The position numbers and the translations under genes were made by a program. Source: CAZVIJ01 sp964626735 (GTDB lineage: Bacteria; Patescibacteriota; Dojkabacteria; JAOAGR01). From it: 7,720 nucleotides of DNA. Location of the stretch: the NCBI GenBank assembly GCA_964626735.1, contig CAZVIJ010000068.1, positions 1-7,720 on the forward strand, in the 5' to 3' direction. The notes under the pieces are model-generated. The model made no database searches. It had not been told where the DNA came from and saw nothing but the letters and a program-made list of their open reading frames with translations. The stretch's first letter is position 1, and each line of letters starts with the position of its first letter. This document shows, in pieces, positions 1 to 5,493 of the stretch.

Positions 1-365
1 TGTTAAATCTAAATTCAATCATGCTCGGCACGATGCAGCCGGAAGTTTTGGCGTCATTTTACGAAAAGATATTCGGCAAGGCTCCCGACATGCAGGACGG
101 CAATTGGTCCGGATGGCAAGTTGGCGCAAGTTTCTTCAGCGTCGGCGAGCATTCTGAGATGGGCGGTATGGCGAAAGACCCTGGTCGGCTCATGTTCGTA
201 CTGCAGGCTGACGATGTGAAGGGCGAGTATCAAAGGATGGTTGATTTAGGCGCAACATCCGTGAAAGAACCGTACGAAATGGGCGGAATGTGGATCGCCA
301 CCTTGGCAGACCCGGACGGAAACTATTTCCAGCTCATGACGAAATGGGAAGACGAGCAGGCATAG
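1..365 (+). CDS. VOC (glyoxalase/bleomycin-resistance fold) family protein, 5' end outside the window
   Basis: This small single-domain protein has the vicinal-oxygen-chelate fold. The first visible ATG is at 21, but the frame is open to the window edge and reads L-N-L-N-S-I before that Met. Since L-N-S-I-M-L-G-T is a usual beginning of this family's first strand, the true start is probably just upstream of base 1. Family signs are the F-Y-E-K-I-F-G helix end near the N-terminus (residues 13-19 from the ATG) and the C-terminal strand around D-P-D-G-N-Y-F-Q-L (about residues 97-105). In metal-dependent members a Glu usually ends that last motif. Here it is Gln, so metal-dependent catalysis is doubtful and a binding role is possible. 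The gene stops with TAG at 363-365. The substrate cannot be read from sequence. It heads a plus-strand group with an SPFH gene and a second VOC gene, but 158 bases separate it from the next start, so co-transcription is uncertain. Confidence 0.85.
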   Translation, partial: LNLNSIMLGTMQPEVLASFYEKIFGKAPDMQDGNWSGWQVGASFFSVGEHSEMGGMAKDPGRLMFVLQADDVKGEYQRMVDLGATSVKEPYEMGGMWIATLADPDGNYFQLMTKWEDEQA

Positions 366-508
366 ATCCTAACGATCGTACCTGAAGAATTTTAAGAAAC
401 AAATATGTATAGTGGTGTGTAGAAACCGGCACGCAGCGGATAACCATCAAACATCAGTTCTTGAGCGATAGTTGTATTCGTTTATTCGATCATGCTTTCA
501 GTAAATGG

Positions 509-523
509 TGTATCATTAGTATC
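509..523 (+). promoter_or_regulatory. Probable -10 element of a leaderless promoter for the SPFH gene
   Basis: TATCAT lies at 511-516, preceded by TG at 509-510, and the ATG follows at 524 after 7 bases. A transcript starting about 7 bases after the hexamer would begin at or next to the ATG. There is no Shine-Dalgarno sequence before 524. The same hexamer at the same spacing precedes the gene at 1364. No clear -35 is seen. Confidence 0.5.
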
Positions 524-1309
524 ATGAAATTATCAAATATTCGTTCAATACTTTTGCTCATCATAGTGCCTCTTATGCTCATAATTATTCTCGCCGGCGC
601 TCTTGTGCAGATCGACTCTGGCCAGGTTGGAGTTAAGCTGAGAAACGGGAGGACCGTTGGGGTTTTATCTGACGGTCTACATTTCACGATCCCGTTTATC
701 GAACGCGTCGTCAAATTCGATGCGCGGACGCAAAAAGAACAAGTGCAGGCTGATTCTGCCTCCAAGGATTTACAGCAGATTGATGCGACTATTGCATTGA
801 ACTATTCAATCAGCCGCGATAAAGTCGATGTCGTCTATCGAGACCTCGGCCTCAACTACCGCACTACGATCGTTGAACCAAAGCTCCAGGAATCGGTAAA
901 GACGGTAACTGCGCGATTCACCGCTGAAGAGCTTATTACCCGAAGGCCCGAGGTCAAGGAGCAAATCATCACAGAAATACGTAATAAACTTACTCCGGAC
1001 AATATCCTGGTCGAGGATGTGAACATCGTCAACTTCGGTTTCTCAAAAGACTTCACGAGCGCCATCGAGGAAAAGCAGCTTGCCGAACAGCGGGCGAAGA
1101 AAGCGCAAAACGACCTTGAGCGGGTAAAGATCGAGGCGCAACAGCAGGTTACCCAGGCGCAAGCCGCTGCGGAGTCCCAAAAGCTTCAACAGCAAACGCT
1201 CAACGATCTACTCCTGAAAAAGCAGTTCATCGAAAAGTGGGACGGCAAGATGCCTCAAGTTATGGGCAGCGGAAGTAACATCATCGACTTGAATACTTTG
1301 GTCAAGTAA
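524..1309 (+). CDS. Prohibitin-like SPFH-domain membrane protein
   Basis: This is a 261-residue prohibitin/HflK-HflC-type SPFH (band 7) protein, expected to be anchored by its N-terminus and to oligomerise into membrane scaffolds that organise proteases or other membrane proteins. The order is one hydrophobic segment (about residues 9-28), the SPFH domain (about 29-180), then an Ala/Gln/Glu/Lys-rich coiled coil (about 178-235) and a short tail. Prohibitin hallmarks are visible: G-L-H-F-x-I-P-F at 51-58, F-D-A-R-T-Q-K at 65-71, A-S-K-D-L-Q at 79-84, F-T-A-E-E-L-I-T-R-R at 131-140 and the N-F-x-F-S stretch at 169-173. I chose ATG 524 rather than the in-frame TTG at 461 because the extra 21 residues do not look like the family and a -10-like TATCAT sits 7 bases before 524. 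Length agrees with bacterial prohibitin homologues. No neighbouring protease or NfeD partner is seen, so its client is unknown. Confidence 0.92.
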   Translation: MKLSNIRSILLLIIVPLMLIIILAGALVQIDSGQVGVKLRNGRTVGVLSDGLHFTIPFIERVVKFDARTQKEQVQADSASKDLQQIDATIALNYSISRDKVDVVYRDLGLNYRTTIVEPKLQESVKTVTARFTAEELITRRPEVKEQIITEIRNKLTPDNILVEDVNIVNFGFSKDFTSAIEEKQLAEQRAKKAQNDLERVKIEAQQQVTQAQAAAESQKLQQQTLNDLLLKKQFIEKWDGKMPQVMGSGSNIIDLNTLVK

Positions 1310-1347
1310 TGCGTTGTTCGCGCACGTGATACAAATAACCGGTAAAT

Positions 1348-1356
1348 TGGTATCAT
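1348..1356 (+). promoter_or_regulatory. Extended -10 promoter of the PhnB-like VOC gene
   Basis: TGG-TATCAT is an extended -10 (TG at 1348-1349, hexamer 1351-1356). Seven bases separate it from ATG 1364, predicting a leaderless mRNA. A weak -35 candidate, GATACA at 1328-1333, stands 17 bases upstream. The 54-base gap from the SPFH stop has no Shine-Dalgarno sequence before the start. Confidence 0.55.
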
Positions 1357-1363
1357 CAACGTG

Positions 1364-1780
1364 ATGGTTAAACTAAATCCTTACCTACATTTCAAGGACA
1401 ATGCTGAAGAGGCAATGAACTTTTATCACTCCGTATTCGGCGGCGAATTGCGGCTCAGCAAATTCAAAGAGTACGGAATCGAGAATCCAGCCGACGCTGA
1501 GCTTATCATGCACGGGCAGATCGAAGTCAGCGACAGCCTCACCCTTATGGGTGCAGATACTCCATCGCATATGGGTGAGTATAAGGCAAGCAGCGCAAGC
1601 ATTTCTTTGAGCGGCGGCGTTGAAGATGAAGCGCTCCTAAAAGGTTATTTCGAAAAATTGTCTGCAGGCGGAACAGTAACCGTTCCGATGGATAAATCGC
1701 CATGGGGAGATTTTTTCGGAATGTGCGTCGACAAATATGGCAACGAGTGGATGGTAAATATTGCGATGCCGAGAGAGTAA
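1364..1780 (+). CDS. PhnB-like VOC family protein (3-demethylubiquinone methyltransferase-like fold)
   Basis: This 138-residue cytoplasmic protein belongs to the PhnB-type branch of the VOC superfamily, whose members are usually about 135-150 residues long. The N-terminus gives the typical N-P-Y-L-H-F strand (residues 4-9), then N-A-E-E-A-M-N-F-Y helix residues and the V-F-G-G-E turn. The end gives W-G-D-F-F-G-M-C-V-D-K-Y-G-N-E-W-M-V-N, the most diagnostic stretch of the family (about residues 115-133). Most members have no known substrate; the link to PhnB and to ubiquinone methylation is by fold only. GTG 1361 is an alternative start one codon upstream, but ATG 1364 fits the promoter spacing. 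The gene ends in TAA and is followed within 20 bases by a strong intrinsic terminator, so it is the last gene of the plus-strand group. It is not a recent duplicate of the VOC gene at the window's left edge; the two belong to different branches. Confidence 0.9.
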   Translation: MVKLNPYLHFKDNAEEAMNFYHSVFGGELRLSKFKEYGIENPADAELIMHGQIEVSDSLTLMGADTPSHMGEYKASSASISLSGGVEDEALLKGYFEKLSAGGTVTVPMDKSPWGDFFGMCVDKYGNEWMVNIAMPRE

Positions 1781-1797
1781 ACTTGTAATAACTCATG

Positions 1798-1824
1798 CGG
1801 CTGGCTCATCCCAGCCGTTTTTTT
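1798..1824 (+). terminator. Rho-independent terminator after the PhnB-like gene
   Basis: A perfect 7-bp GC-rich stem, CGGCTGG (1798-1804) with CCAGCCG (1811-1817), closes a 6-base loop and is followed directly by seven T (1818-1824). It starts 17 bases after the TAA at 1778-1780. There is no T-run on the minus strand beyond the stem, so it should work only for plus-strand transcription. Confidence 0.9.
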
Positions 1825-1961
1825 ATTTCCCGCCGCGCCCGAACAAAAATCCAAGCGGAAAAAAGAGCGGCAAACATAAGAAGAACCCTTTGTTGCCCGT
1901 AACAACCGTCAATAATACCGATATCACGATACTGAGCACGAGACCGGCGATAAAAACTCAT
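1823..1961 (-). pseudogene. Frameshifted small membrane protein (about 45 residues if corrected)
   Basis: On the minus strand the frame ending in TAA at 1825-1823 encodes a strongly hydrophobic peptide: I-A-G-L-V-L-S-I-V-I-S-V-L-L-T-V-V, then a T-G-N-K-G turn, then F-F-L-C-L-P-L-F-F-P-L-G and a basic end R-G-G-K. This looks like two membrane segments joined by a tight turn. The frame has no good start. ATG 1978 is in frame but is followed by TGA at 1960-1958. ATG 1961 reads M-S-F but is one base out of phase; dropping one T from the five-T run (plus-strand A5, 1952-1956) joins M-S-F to I-A-G-L cleanly. A purine-rich AGGAAAGGAA stretch precedes ATG 1961. It lies 38 bases after the stop of the glycosylase gene on the same strand. 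GTG 1939 could start a shorter 38-residue form. Whether this is a sequencing error, a true mutation or recoding cannot be told here, and I do not recognise a named family. Confidence 0.5.
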
Positions 1962-1999
1962 ATTCCTTTCCTATTCATACTGATTGTTGTTCGCTGCCG

Positions 2000-3118
2000 T
2001 TACATACCGAATACGAATGCCTCCAGTCCCGCCACCTCCGAATTCAGAAGACGCCGGAATTCCCCATCGTCAATTGAGCTTTCCAATTCCGTCATGTAGA
2101 TTCGTTTGTACGAAGTTTCTTTCGAGAGGCCTATTTCTCCGACAATAGAACCTTTGTAGAGAATCGGCATTCCGTACGGGTTGAACGTTCTTTTAGCCGG
2201 AGGCCAGTAGAATTGCCATTGGTAATCGTAGTTGAAAATGTCGCTCAATATCTTTCTATCGGTGATAAGCGGATCGAACGGCGGTATCATGGTAAGACAT
2301 TCGTGTTGGTTATCCCTACTCCCCATTAGGGCCTCAGCATCGTCAGCCAGTATAAAGTACTTTGTCTTGACACCTTCTATTTTCAAGGCGACGATCGTTC
2401 CGTCTTCAACCATACTTCTCCACTTTTCCTGTATCTTATCCCGAATCGACCGTCCGCTTTTCCAAATGATTGCTGCGCGAACGATGCCGAGATACGCGAA
2501 GTTCGATTTTACGAAATATTCAAGCGAAGTCTCCTCGTCGGCAAATGTCAGGTATTCATCCGGCAGAAGACGCTCGGTAAGGTCGTAATATTTCTTATTT
2601 TTGTCGCGATGGCTGACCGTTATTTCTCCGCGGTCCCACAAATAGTCGAGCGTCGCTTTATTCGATTTGCTGCTTGTCCATTCGAATAGTGCCTTCGTTT
2701 GGGGAATAAATTTCAATTCATTGGCTGTCGTCGGCCCTTTAGCGATGATGTACGAACGAGCCATTTCCACTTCTTCAGCATGCTCTGCGTAGAAATCGTC
2801 TTGCCAGCCGCCTTTGACTCGCATCCTCGCGCTAAGGAGCGGTCTATTCTTGAGCGGAATAAGCGAATACAACTGCTGCCAATATTCGATAAGGGTTCTT
2901 TTCTTGTACAAAGCGGTGTCGAGATCGCTTCTCCTTAAATCCATAACCCGATTCCATAAAGAAATTTCGTGGCTACGCGTAATGTAGACGATGGGGTCAG
3001 TCTGGATACACCAAAACCGATCGAAGTACTCGTCGAGCGATGCAGCCTTGCGGTTGAAAAACGAGCGATTCACGAGAAAGTTCTTGACAAGATCTTTCGA
3101 GACTTGAATCTCAGACAT
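2000..3118 (-). CDS. AlkX/YcaQ-type winged-helix DNA glycosylase (HTH_42 family)
   Basis: This 372-residue cytoplasmic protein belongs to the HTH_42 (AlkZ/AlkX) superfamily, monofunctional DNA glycosylases that remove bulky alkylated bases and unhook nitrogen-mustard-type interstrand crosslinks. The catalytic region is C-I-Q-T-D-P-I with Q39-T40-D41. In AlkZ of Streptomyces this is Q-x-Q, while the YcaQ/AlkX branch has Q-x-D, so this protein sits with AlkX. Other family blocks are R-S-H-E-I-S-L-W (48-55), L-I-E-Y-W (76-80), I-P-L and P-L-L (87-95), K-G-P-T-T-A-N-E-L (127-135), Y-D-L-T-E-R-L-L-P (178-186), L-G-I (210-212) and P-P-F-D-P-L-I-T-D-R-K (279-289), with tandem winged helices between them. 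The length is normal for the family. ATG 3118 is preceded by a perfect extended -10. Activity and substrate are inferred from the family. Confidence 0.88.
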   Translation of the reverse strand: MSEIQVSKDLVKNFLVNRSFFNRKAASLDEYFDRFWCIQTDPIVYITRSHEISLWNRVMDLRRSDLDTALYKKRTLIEYWQQLYSLIPLKNRPLLSARMRVKGGWQDDFYAEHAEEVEMARSYIIAKGPTTANELKFIPQTKALFEWTSSKSNKATLDYLWDRGEITVSHRDKNKKYYDLTERLLPDEYLTFADEETSLEYFVKSNFAYLGIVRAAIIWKSGRSIRDKIQEKWRSMVEDGTIVALKIEGVKTKYFILADDAEALMGSRDNQHECLTMIPPFDPLITDRKILSDIFNYDYQWQFYWPPAKRTFNPYGMPILYKGSIVGEIGLSKETSYKRIYMTELESSIDDGEFRRLLNSEVAGLEAFVFGM

Positions 3119-3124
3119 GGCATG

Positions 3125-3133
3125 ATCATATCA
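3125..3133 (-). promoter_or_regulatory. Extended -10 promoter of the AlkX-like gene
   Basis: On the minus strand TGA-TATGAT runs from 3133 down to 3125, six bases before ATG 3118, so transcription should start at the start codon. The hexamer overlaps an 8-bp palindrome, ATGATCAT (3122-3129). The promoter is back to back with that of the gene starting at 3187. Confidence 0.6.
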
Positions 3134-3171
3134 AAAATCGGATATATCTTTCTCTCTTTTCTAAAATGCGG

Positions 3172-3179
3172 GATAATAT
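3172..3179 (+). promoter_or_regulatory. -10 element before the membrane protein gene at 3187
   Basis: GATAATAT offers GATAAT (3172-3177, 9 bases from the ATG) or TAATAT (3174-3179, 7 bases). Either predicts an mRNA with no leader or a few bases. This spacing argues for ATG 3187 over the ATG at 3166, which lies upstream of the hexamer. Confidence 0.5.
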
Positions 3180-3186
3180 AGGTACA

Positions 3187-3705
3187 ATGCCAACAGGAGA
3201 ACAGAAATCAAAACCGTCAGCACTTCGGCTTTTGCTGATTCTGATCGTGCTCGTCGCAATTCTCGCGACTGCAGGCTATTTTTTCGTATCTTCACAACTA
3301 TCGAGCAAAAACCGCAATATCGTCGACGACAATACGCCAACGTTGCAAGCGTTTCTCAATGCGGTATACGAAAACGACAAGTCACAAGCCGCAGGAATGC
3401 TACAGGAGTATCCCGCAGCAAAGCAGAAATCGAGTGAAGTTCACGAGAAACAAGTTGCCCGGCTCCTTGAGCTTGAAAAGACAAAGCCGGGGGCGGAATT
3501 GCACTACGACAAAACAAGCGTAAACTCAGGTATAATTTCCGGCTCGTTTCCATCAGGATCTGTCCATTACGCCGGCACGTACGGAGATACTCCGTTCTCC
3601 ATTCGCGTTCATAACGGCAAGATCATCAATATCGACTACTTCGGTTCGGTATGCTGGAACGGGACATCAGACCGGTGCAAAACCAATCTCGATAGCGTGG
3701 AGTAA
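3187..3705 (+). CDS. Single-pass membrane-anchored extracytoplasmic protein, function unknown
   Basis: This 172-residue protein is not assigned to a family with certainty. A short basic, polar N-terminus is followed by one hydrophobic segment at about residues 13-34, and the rest looks soluble and exported, with an N-in/C-out anchor. The outer part begins with a helical region (about 45-100: L-Q-A-F-L-N-A-V-Y, then Gln/Lys/Glu-rich helices) and ends in beta-rich sequence (about 110-155) with G-S-V-H-Y-A-G-T-Y-G-D and F-S-I-R-V-H-N-G-K-I. The layout resembles NTF2-like or DUF4864-type domains that follow a TM anchor, but this is only a shape match. Cys156 and Cys164 near the C-terminus could form a disulfide. 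ATG 3187 was chosen over ATG 3166 because a -10-like hexamer lies between them. The gene is divergent from the AlkX-like gene and convergent with the glycoside hydrolase, 21 bases from its stop. Confidence 0.75.
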   Translation: MPTGEQKSKPSALRLLLILIVLVAILATAGYFFVSSQLSSKNRNIVDDNTPTLQAFLNAVYENDKSQAAGMLQEYPAAKQKSSEVHEKQVARLLELEKTKPGAELHYDKTSVNSGIISGSFPSGSVHYAGTYGDTPFSIRVHNGKIINIDYFGSVCWNGTSDRCKTNLDSVE

Positions 3706-3726
3706 TTCAAACGGTGCGCTCGCAGC

Positions 3727-5031
3727 TTATACGGCTTCTGCCGAGAGACGCGGTTGCTGCTTATCGTGATGCATGCGCATCGGTCGCTGCATATATTTGA
3801 AACTCCAGAGCGACAGGTACTTCTTTACGATATCGATTGTCGCCCGGTGCGGGATTCTCTTGCATTCATCATCTCCTTCGGCGTAATCCCAAAAGCCAGA
3901 ATTCGTCAGGTGGAAATGCACCCAATCCATCCTGTCGATAATAGGATACGCGCATACCCCCAAGAGCGGTAAAGTGGATCGATCCCTGATCCGGGTAATT
4001 TCTTGAAGCAAATGCGACCACCACGGCTCGCGCAAATCACCATAACTTCCCGTTTCGGTAATGATGAGCGGACGATGATACCGCCGGTATACTTCATCGA
4101 GCAGTTCTTCAACATGCAGCCGAGCAGGATCATCGAGCGGCATGGGGATTACATGGTATTCTTCGCTTCCCGGTTTTTCGACATCGTAATCTTCGTTTTT
4201 TACAATCCAGCTCTGATTCGTAATGTAATAGTTCAATCCCAATAAATCGAGGTACTTTGGGCTTCCTCCAAGTTCTGGAAAGCGGTAGCCGGCAAGCATA
4301 TCCCACGACTCGAATTTGTCACGTCGAAATCGTTCCGAAAGGAAATGGGCCTTTTTGTCCGAAGGATCTTTGGGCGTTCGATAGCTTAAGGGGTCGGCTT
4401 GTATGAATCGAACATCCTGATCTATTGCGTTGATCGCATCGATTGAGGCGATCGTTGCGCGTACGAGAATTTTCTTCCATTCGGTCGCCCTCCCTTCTTT
4501 GAACGGTGTCCATACCCCGACATCGGCGCTTATCCATGACCAGAAGGAGATTTCGTTGATCGGTATTATATATATCGTGCCTTTAATGTATTTCCTCAAC
4601 ATCCTCACGACTTCAACGGAGTACGCCTCAAAGCGTTTCACGAACGCTTCCGAGAACGGATTGGCGATGTCGCCCGGATACTCGAAATGATTAAGATCCC
4701 AAATTTGCTGTATTCCTTCTTCGACGCCGATTTGCACCATAGACTCGAACCTACTGAAATCGTAAGCTTCGCCGGTATCCACCCAGCTCAATAGTAGCCC
4801 TTCTCTGACAGTGTAAATTCCCAGACTTTTAAGCAGGCGGTAATCGGTCCTGCAGTATTCGTCGAGATCATGCTTTGTCTCTTTAAGGATATCGATACGT
4901 TTGCCGCGCTTTATAAGAGGAGCTGCGCACTCGAAACCGCCCCACATGAACGAGTCGAACGTACTTGATTTGATTTTGTTCTTCAGAGCAAAATTCAGCT
5001 GGACATTAAAGGTATGACGCATCAGTACCAT
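3727..5031 (-). CDS. GH1-like (clan GH-A) family 1-type glycoside hydrolase
   Basis: This protein of about 434 residues has the TIM-barrel layout of retaining clan GH-A glycosidases and is closest to short, divergent 'family 1 glycosylhydrolase' proteins. Numbering from ATG 5031, F-x-W-G-G-F-E-C at 28-35 corresponds to the first barrel strand, and T-V-R-E-G follows at 74-78. The acid/base is the Glu of I-N-E at 158-160. G-L-N-Y-Y at 265-269 is a typical GH1 strand. The nucleophile is the Glu of I-T-E-T-G at 324-328 (E326). Both catalytic glutamates are therefore present. No signal peptide or TM segment is seen, so it should be cytoplasmic. The start is uncertain: TTG 5043, ATG 5031 and ATG 5022 are all in frame, and none has a strong ribosome site. 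The MazG-like gene ends 32 bases upstream of ATG 5031 on the same strand, so the two are probably co-transcribed. The substrate is unknown; a beta-glucoside or beta-galactoside is the default guess. Confidence 0.82.
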   Translation of the reverse strand: MVLMRHTFNVQLNFALKNKIKSSTFDSFMWGGFECAAPLIKRGKRIDILKETKHDLDEYCRTDYRLLKSLGIYTVREGLLLSWVDTGEAYDFSRFESMVQIGVEEGIQQIWDLNHFEYPGDIANPFSEAFVKRFEAYSVEVVRMLRKYIKGTIYIIPINEISFWSWISADVGVWTPFKEGRATEWKKILVRATIASIDAINAIDQDVRFIQADPLSYRTPKDPSDKKAHFLSERFRRDKFESWDMLAGYRFPELGGSPKYLDLLGLNYYITNQSWIVKNEDYDVEKPGSEEYHVIPMPLDDPARLHVEELLDEVYRRYHRPLIITETGSYGDLREPWWSHLLQEITRIRDRSTLPLLGVCAYPIIDRMDWVHFHLTNSGFWDYAEGDDECKRIPHRATIDIVKKYLSLWSFKYMQRPMRMHHDKQQPRLSAEAV

Positions 5032-5063
5032 AGTGAGTGTCAAGGAGTTTCTTCTGGTATTTC

Positions 5064-5432
5064 CTAAAGGCCAAGTACCTTTCTTATATCGGCGATATGG
5101 TATCCCTCAAGTTTTTGTGGTTTTCCTATACCCGGTATCGGAGTCTTGCTCATATTGCTGAGGTGAACTTCCTCGATAACTGACTCAATCGAATCCAAAA
5201 GGCCATACGCTCCTACAGTCCCCATGAGTACCAGGAAGAGATCGGCAAACTCTTTTGCTATATTCTCTATCGGCTCAGACGCCATAGCCTCAATAACTTC
5301 CTTGAGCTCTTCGGTCATGAGCGATGCCCGCAGGTCTCTCACCTCTTTCGGAATGTCTCGATTAGGTTTCATTTGTATGTAATCGCCAAACTTCTCGTCG
5401 AACTCTTTGATGTATCGGATTTCTGTCTTCAT
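5064..5432 (-). CDS. MazG-like nucleoside triphosphate pyrophosphohydrolase (all-alpha NTP-PPase)
   Basis: This 122-residue cytoplasmic protein is expected to hydrolyse (d)NTPs to NMP and pyrophosphate using Mg2+, as all-alpha NTP pyrophosphatases do. The metal-binding helices are visible: E-E-L-K-E at 41-45 (EExxE) and E-F-A-D at 61-64 (ExxD). The following F-L-V-L-M-G-T-V-G-A-Y-G-L helix and the E-E-V-H-L-S-N-M-S-K block at 87-96 match the sub-branch often annotated as Cof-like or phosphoribosyl-ATP pyrophosphohydrolase-like. The C-terminus, with K-L-E-G-Y-H-I-A-D-I, also fits that branch. I start at ATG 5432, not ATG 5468. The 12 extra residues are Cys/Tyr-rich and unlike the family, and a perfect extended -10 lies six bases before 5432, inside that would-be extension. 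It is divergent from an NDT-like/RHH protein with a shared repeat-bearing promoter, and is followed by the glycoside hydrolase gene. The substrate nucleotide cannot be read. Confidence 0.85.
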   Translation of the reverse strand: MKTEIRYIKEFDEKFGDYIQMKPNRDIPKEVRDLRASLMTEELKEVIEAMASEPIENIAKEFADLFLVLMGTVGAYGLLDSIESVIEEVHLSNMSKTPIPGIGKPQKLEGYHIADIRKVLGL

Positions 5433-5438
5433 GGAGCA

Positions 5439-5447
5439 ATAGTAGCA
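5439..5447 (-). promoter_or_regulatory. Extended -10 promoter of the MazG-like gene
   Basis: The minus strand reads TGC-TACTAT from 5447 to 5439, ending six bases before ATG 5432. This spacing is the main reason for the chosen start. The region where its -35 would fall (about 5462-5467) lies inside the inverted repeat of 5458-5474. Confidence 0.55.
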
Positions 5448-5457
5448 AAGTAAATAT

Positions 5458-5493
5458 TGTGTAGTCATTACACATGCTATACTCGATTACACA
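5458..5493. promoter_or_regulatory. Candidate RHH operator: three ATTACACA-type octamers in a divergent promoter
   Basis: A perfect inverted repeat TGTGTA (5458-5463) / TACACA (5469-5474) has a 5-base spacer. A third TACACA is at 5488-5493, touching ATG 5494. As octamers, ATTACACA occurs at 5467-5474 and again at 5486-5493 (19 bases apart), and the complement of 5458-5465 is ACTACACA, 7 of 8 matching. The copies flank the -10 of the plus-strand gene and cover the -35 region of the minus-strand gene. RHH dimers typically bind short repeated half-sites, and the adjacent gene encodes a C-terminal RHH, so autoregulation and joint control of the MazG-like gene are likely. Binding itself is inferred. 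Confidence 0.5.
5475..5483 (+). promoter_or_regulatory. Extended -10 promoter of the NDT-like/RHH gene
   Basis: TGC-TATACT (TG 5475-5476, hexamer 5478-5483) is a near-consensus extended -10. Ten bases separate it from ATG 5494, giving a leader of about 3 bases or none. Octamer repeats lie on both sides, so a bound protein could block it. Confidence 0.6.

Noticed and set aside
461..523. TTG 461 as the start of the SPFH gene
   Set aside because: The 21 extra residues are unlike the family and the -10-like TATCAT lies inside them; ATG 524 fits better.
366..523. Possible small RNA gene driven by TATAGT at 408-413
   Set aside because: No stable hairpin or terminator follows and nothing resembles a known RNA; the hexamer alone is not enough.
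490..765. Minus-strand open frame opposite the SPFH gene
   Set aside because: It is antisense to a clear family member, with Cys/Ser/Arg-rich shadow composition.
1806..1961. 51-codon minus-strand frame from ATG 1961 without correction
   Set aside because: It reads through the terminator stem, is Arg-rich without a family look, and is the shifted frame of the much more protein-like hydrophobic peptide.
1761..2099. Plus-strand open frame across 1761-2099
   Set aside because: It overlaps the end of the PhnB-like gene, crosses the terminator and is antisense to the glycosylase end; its composition is not protein-like.
5433..5468. ATG 5468 as the start of the MazG-like gene
   Set aside because: The extension is Cys/Tyr-rich and overlaps both the extended -10 (5447-5439) and the inverted repeat.
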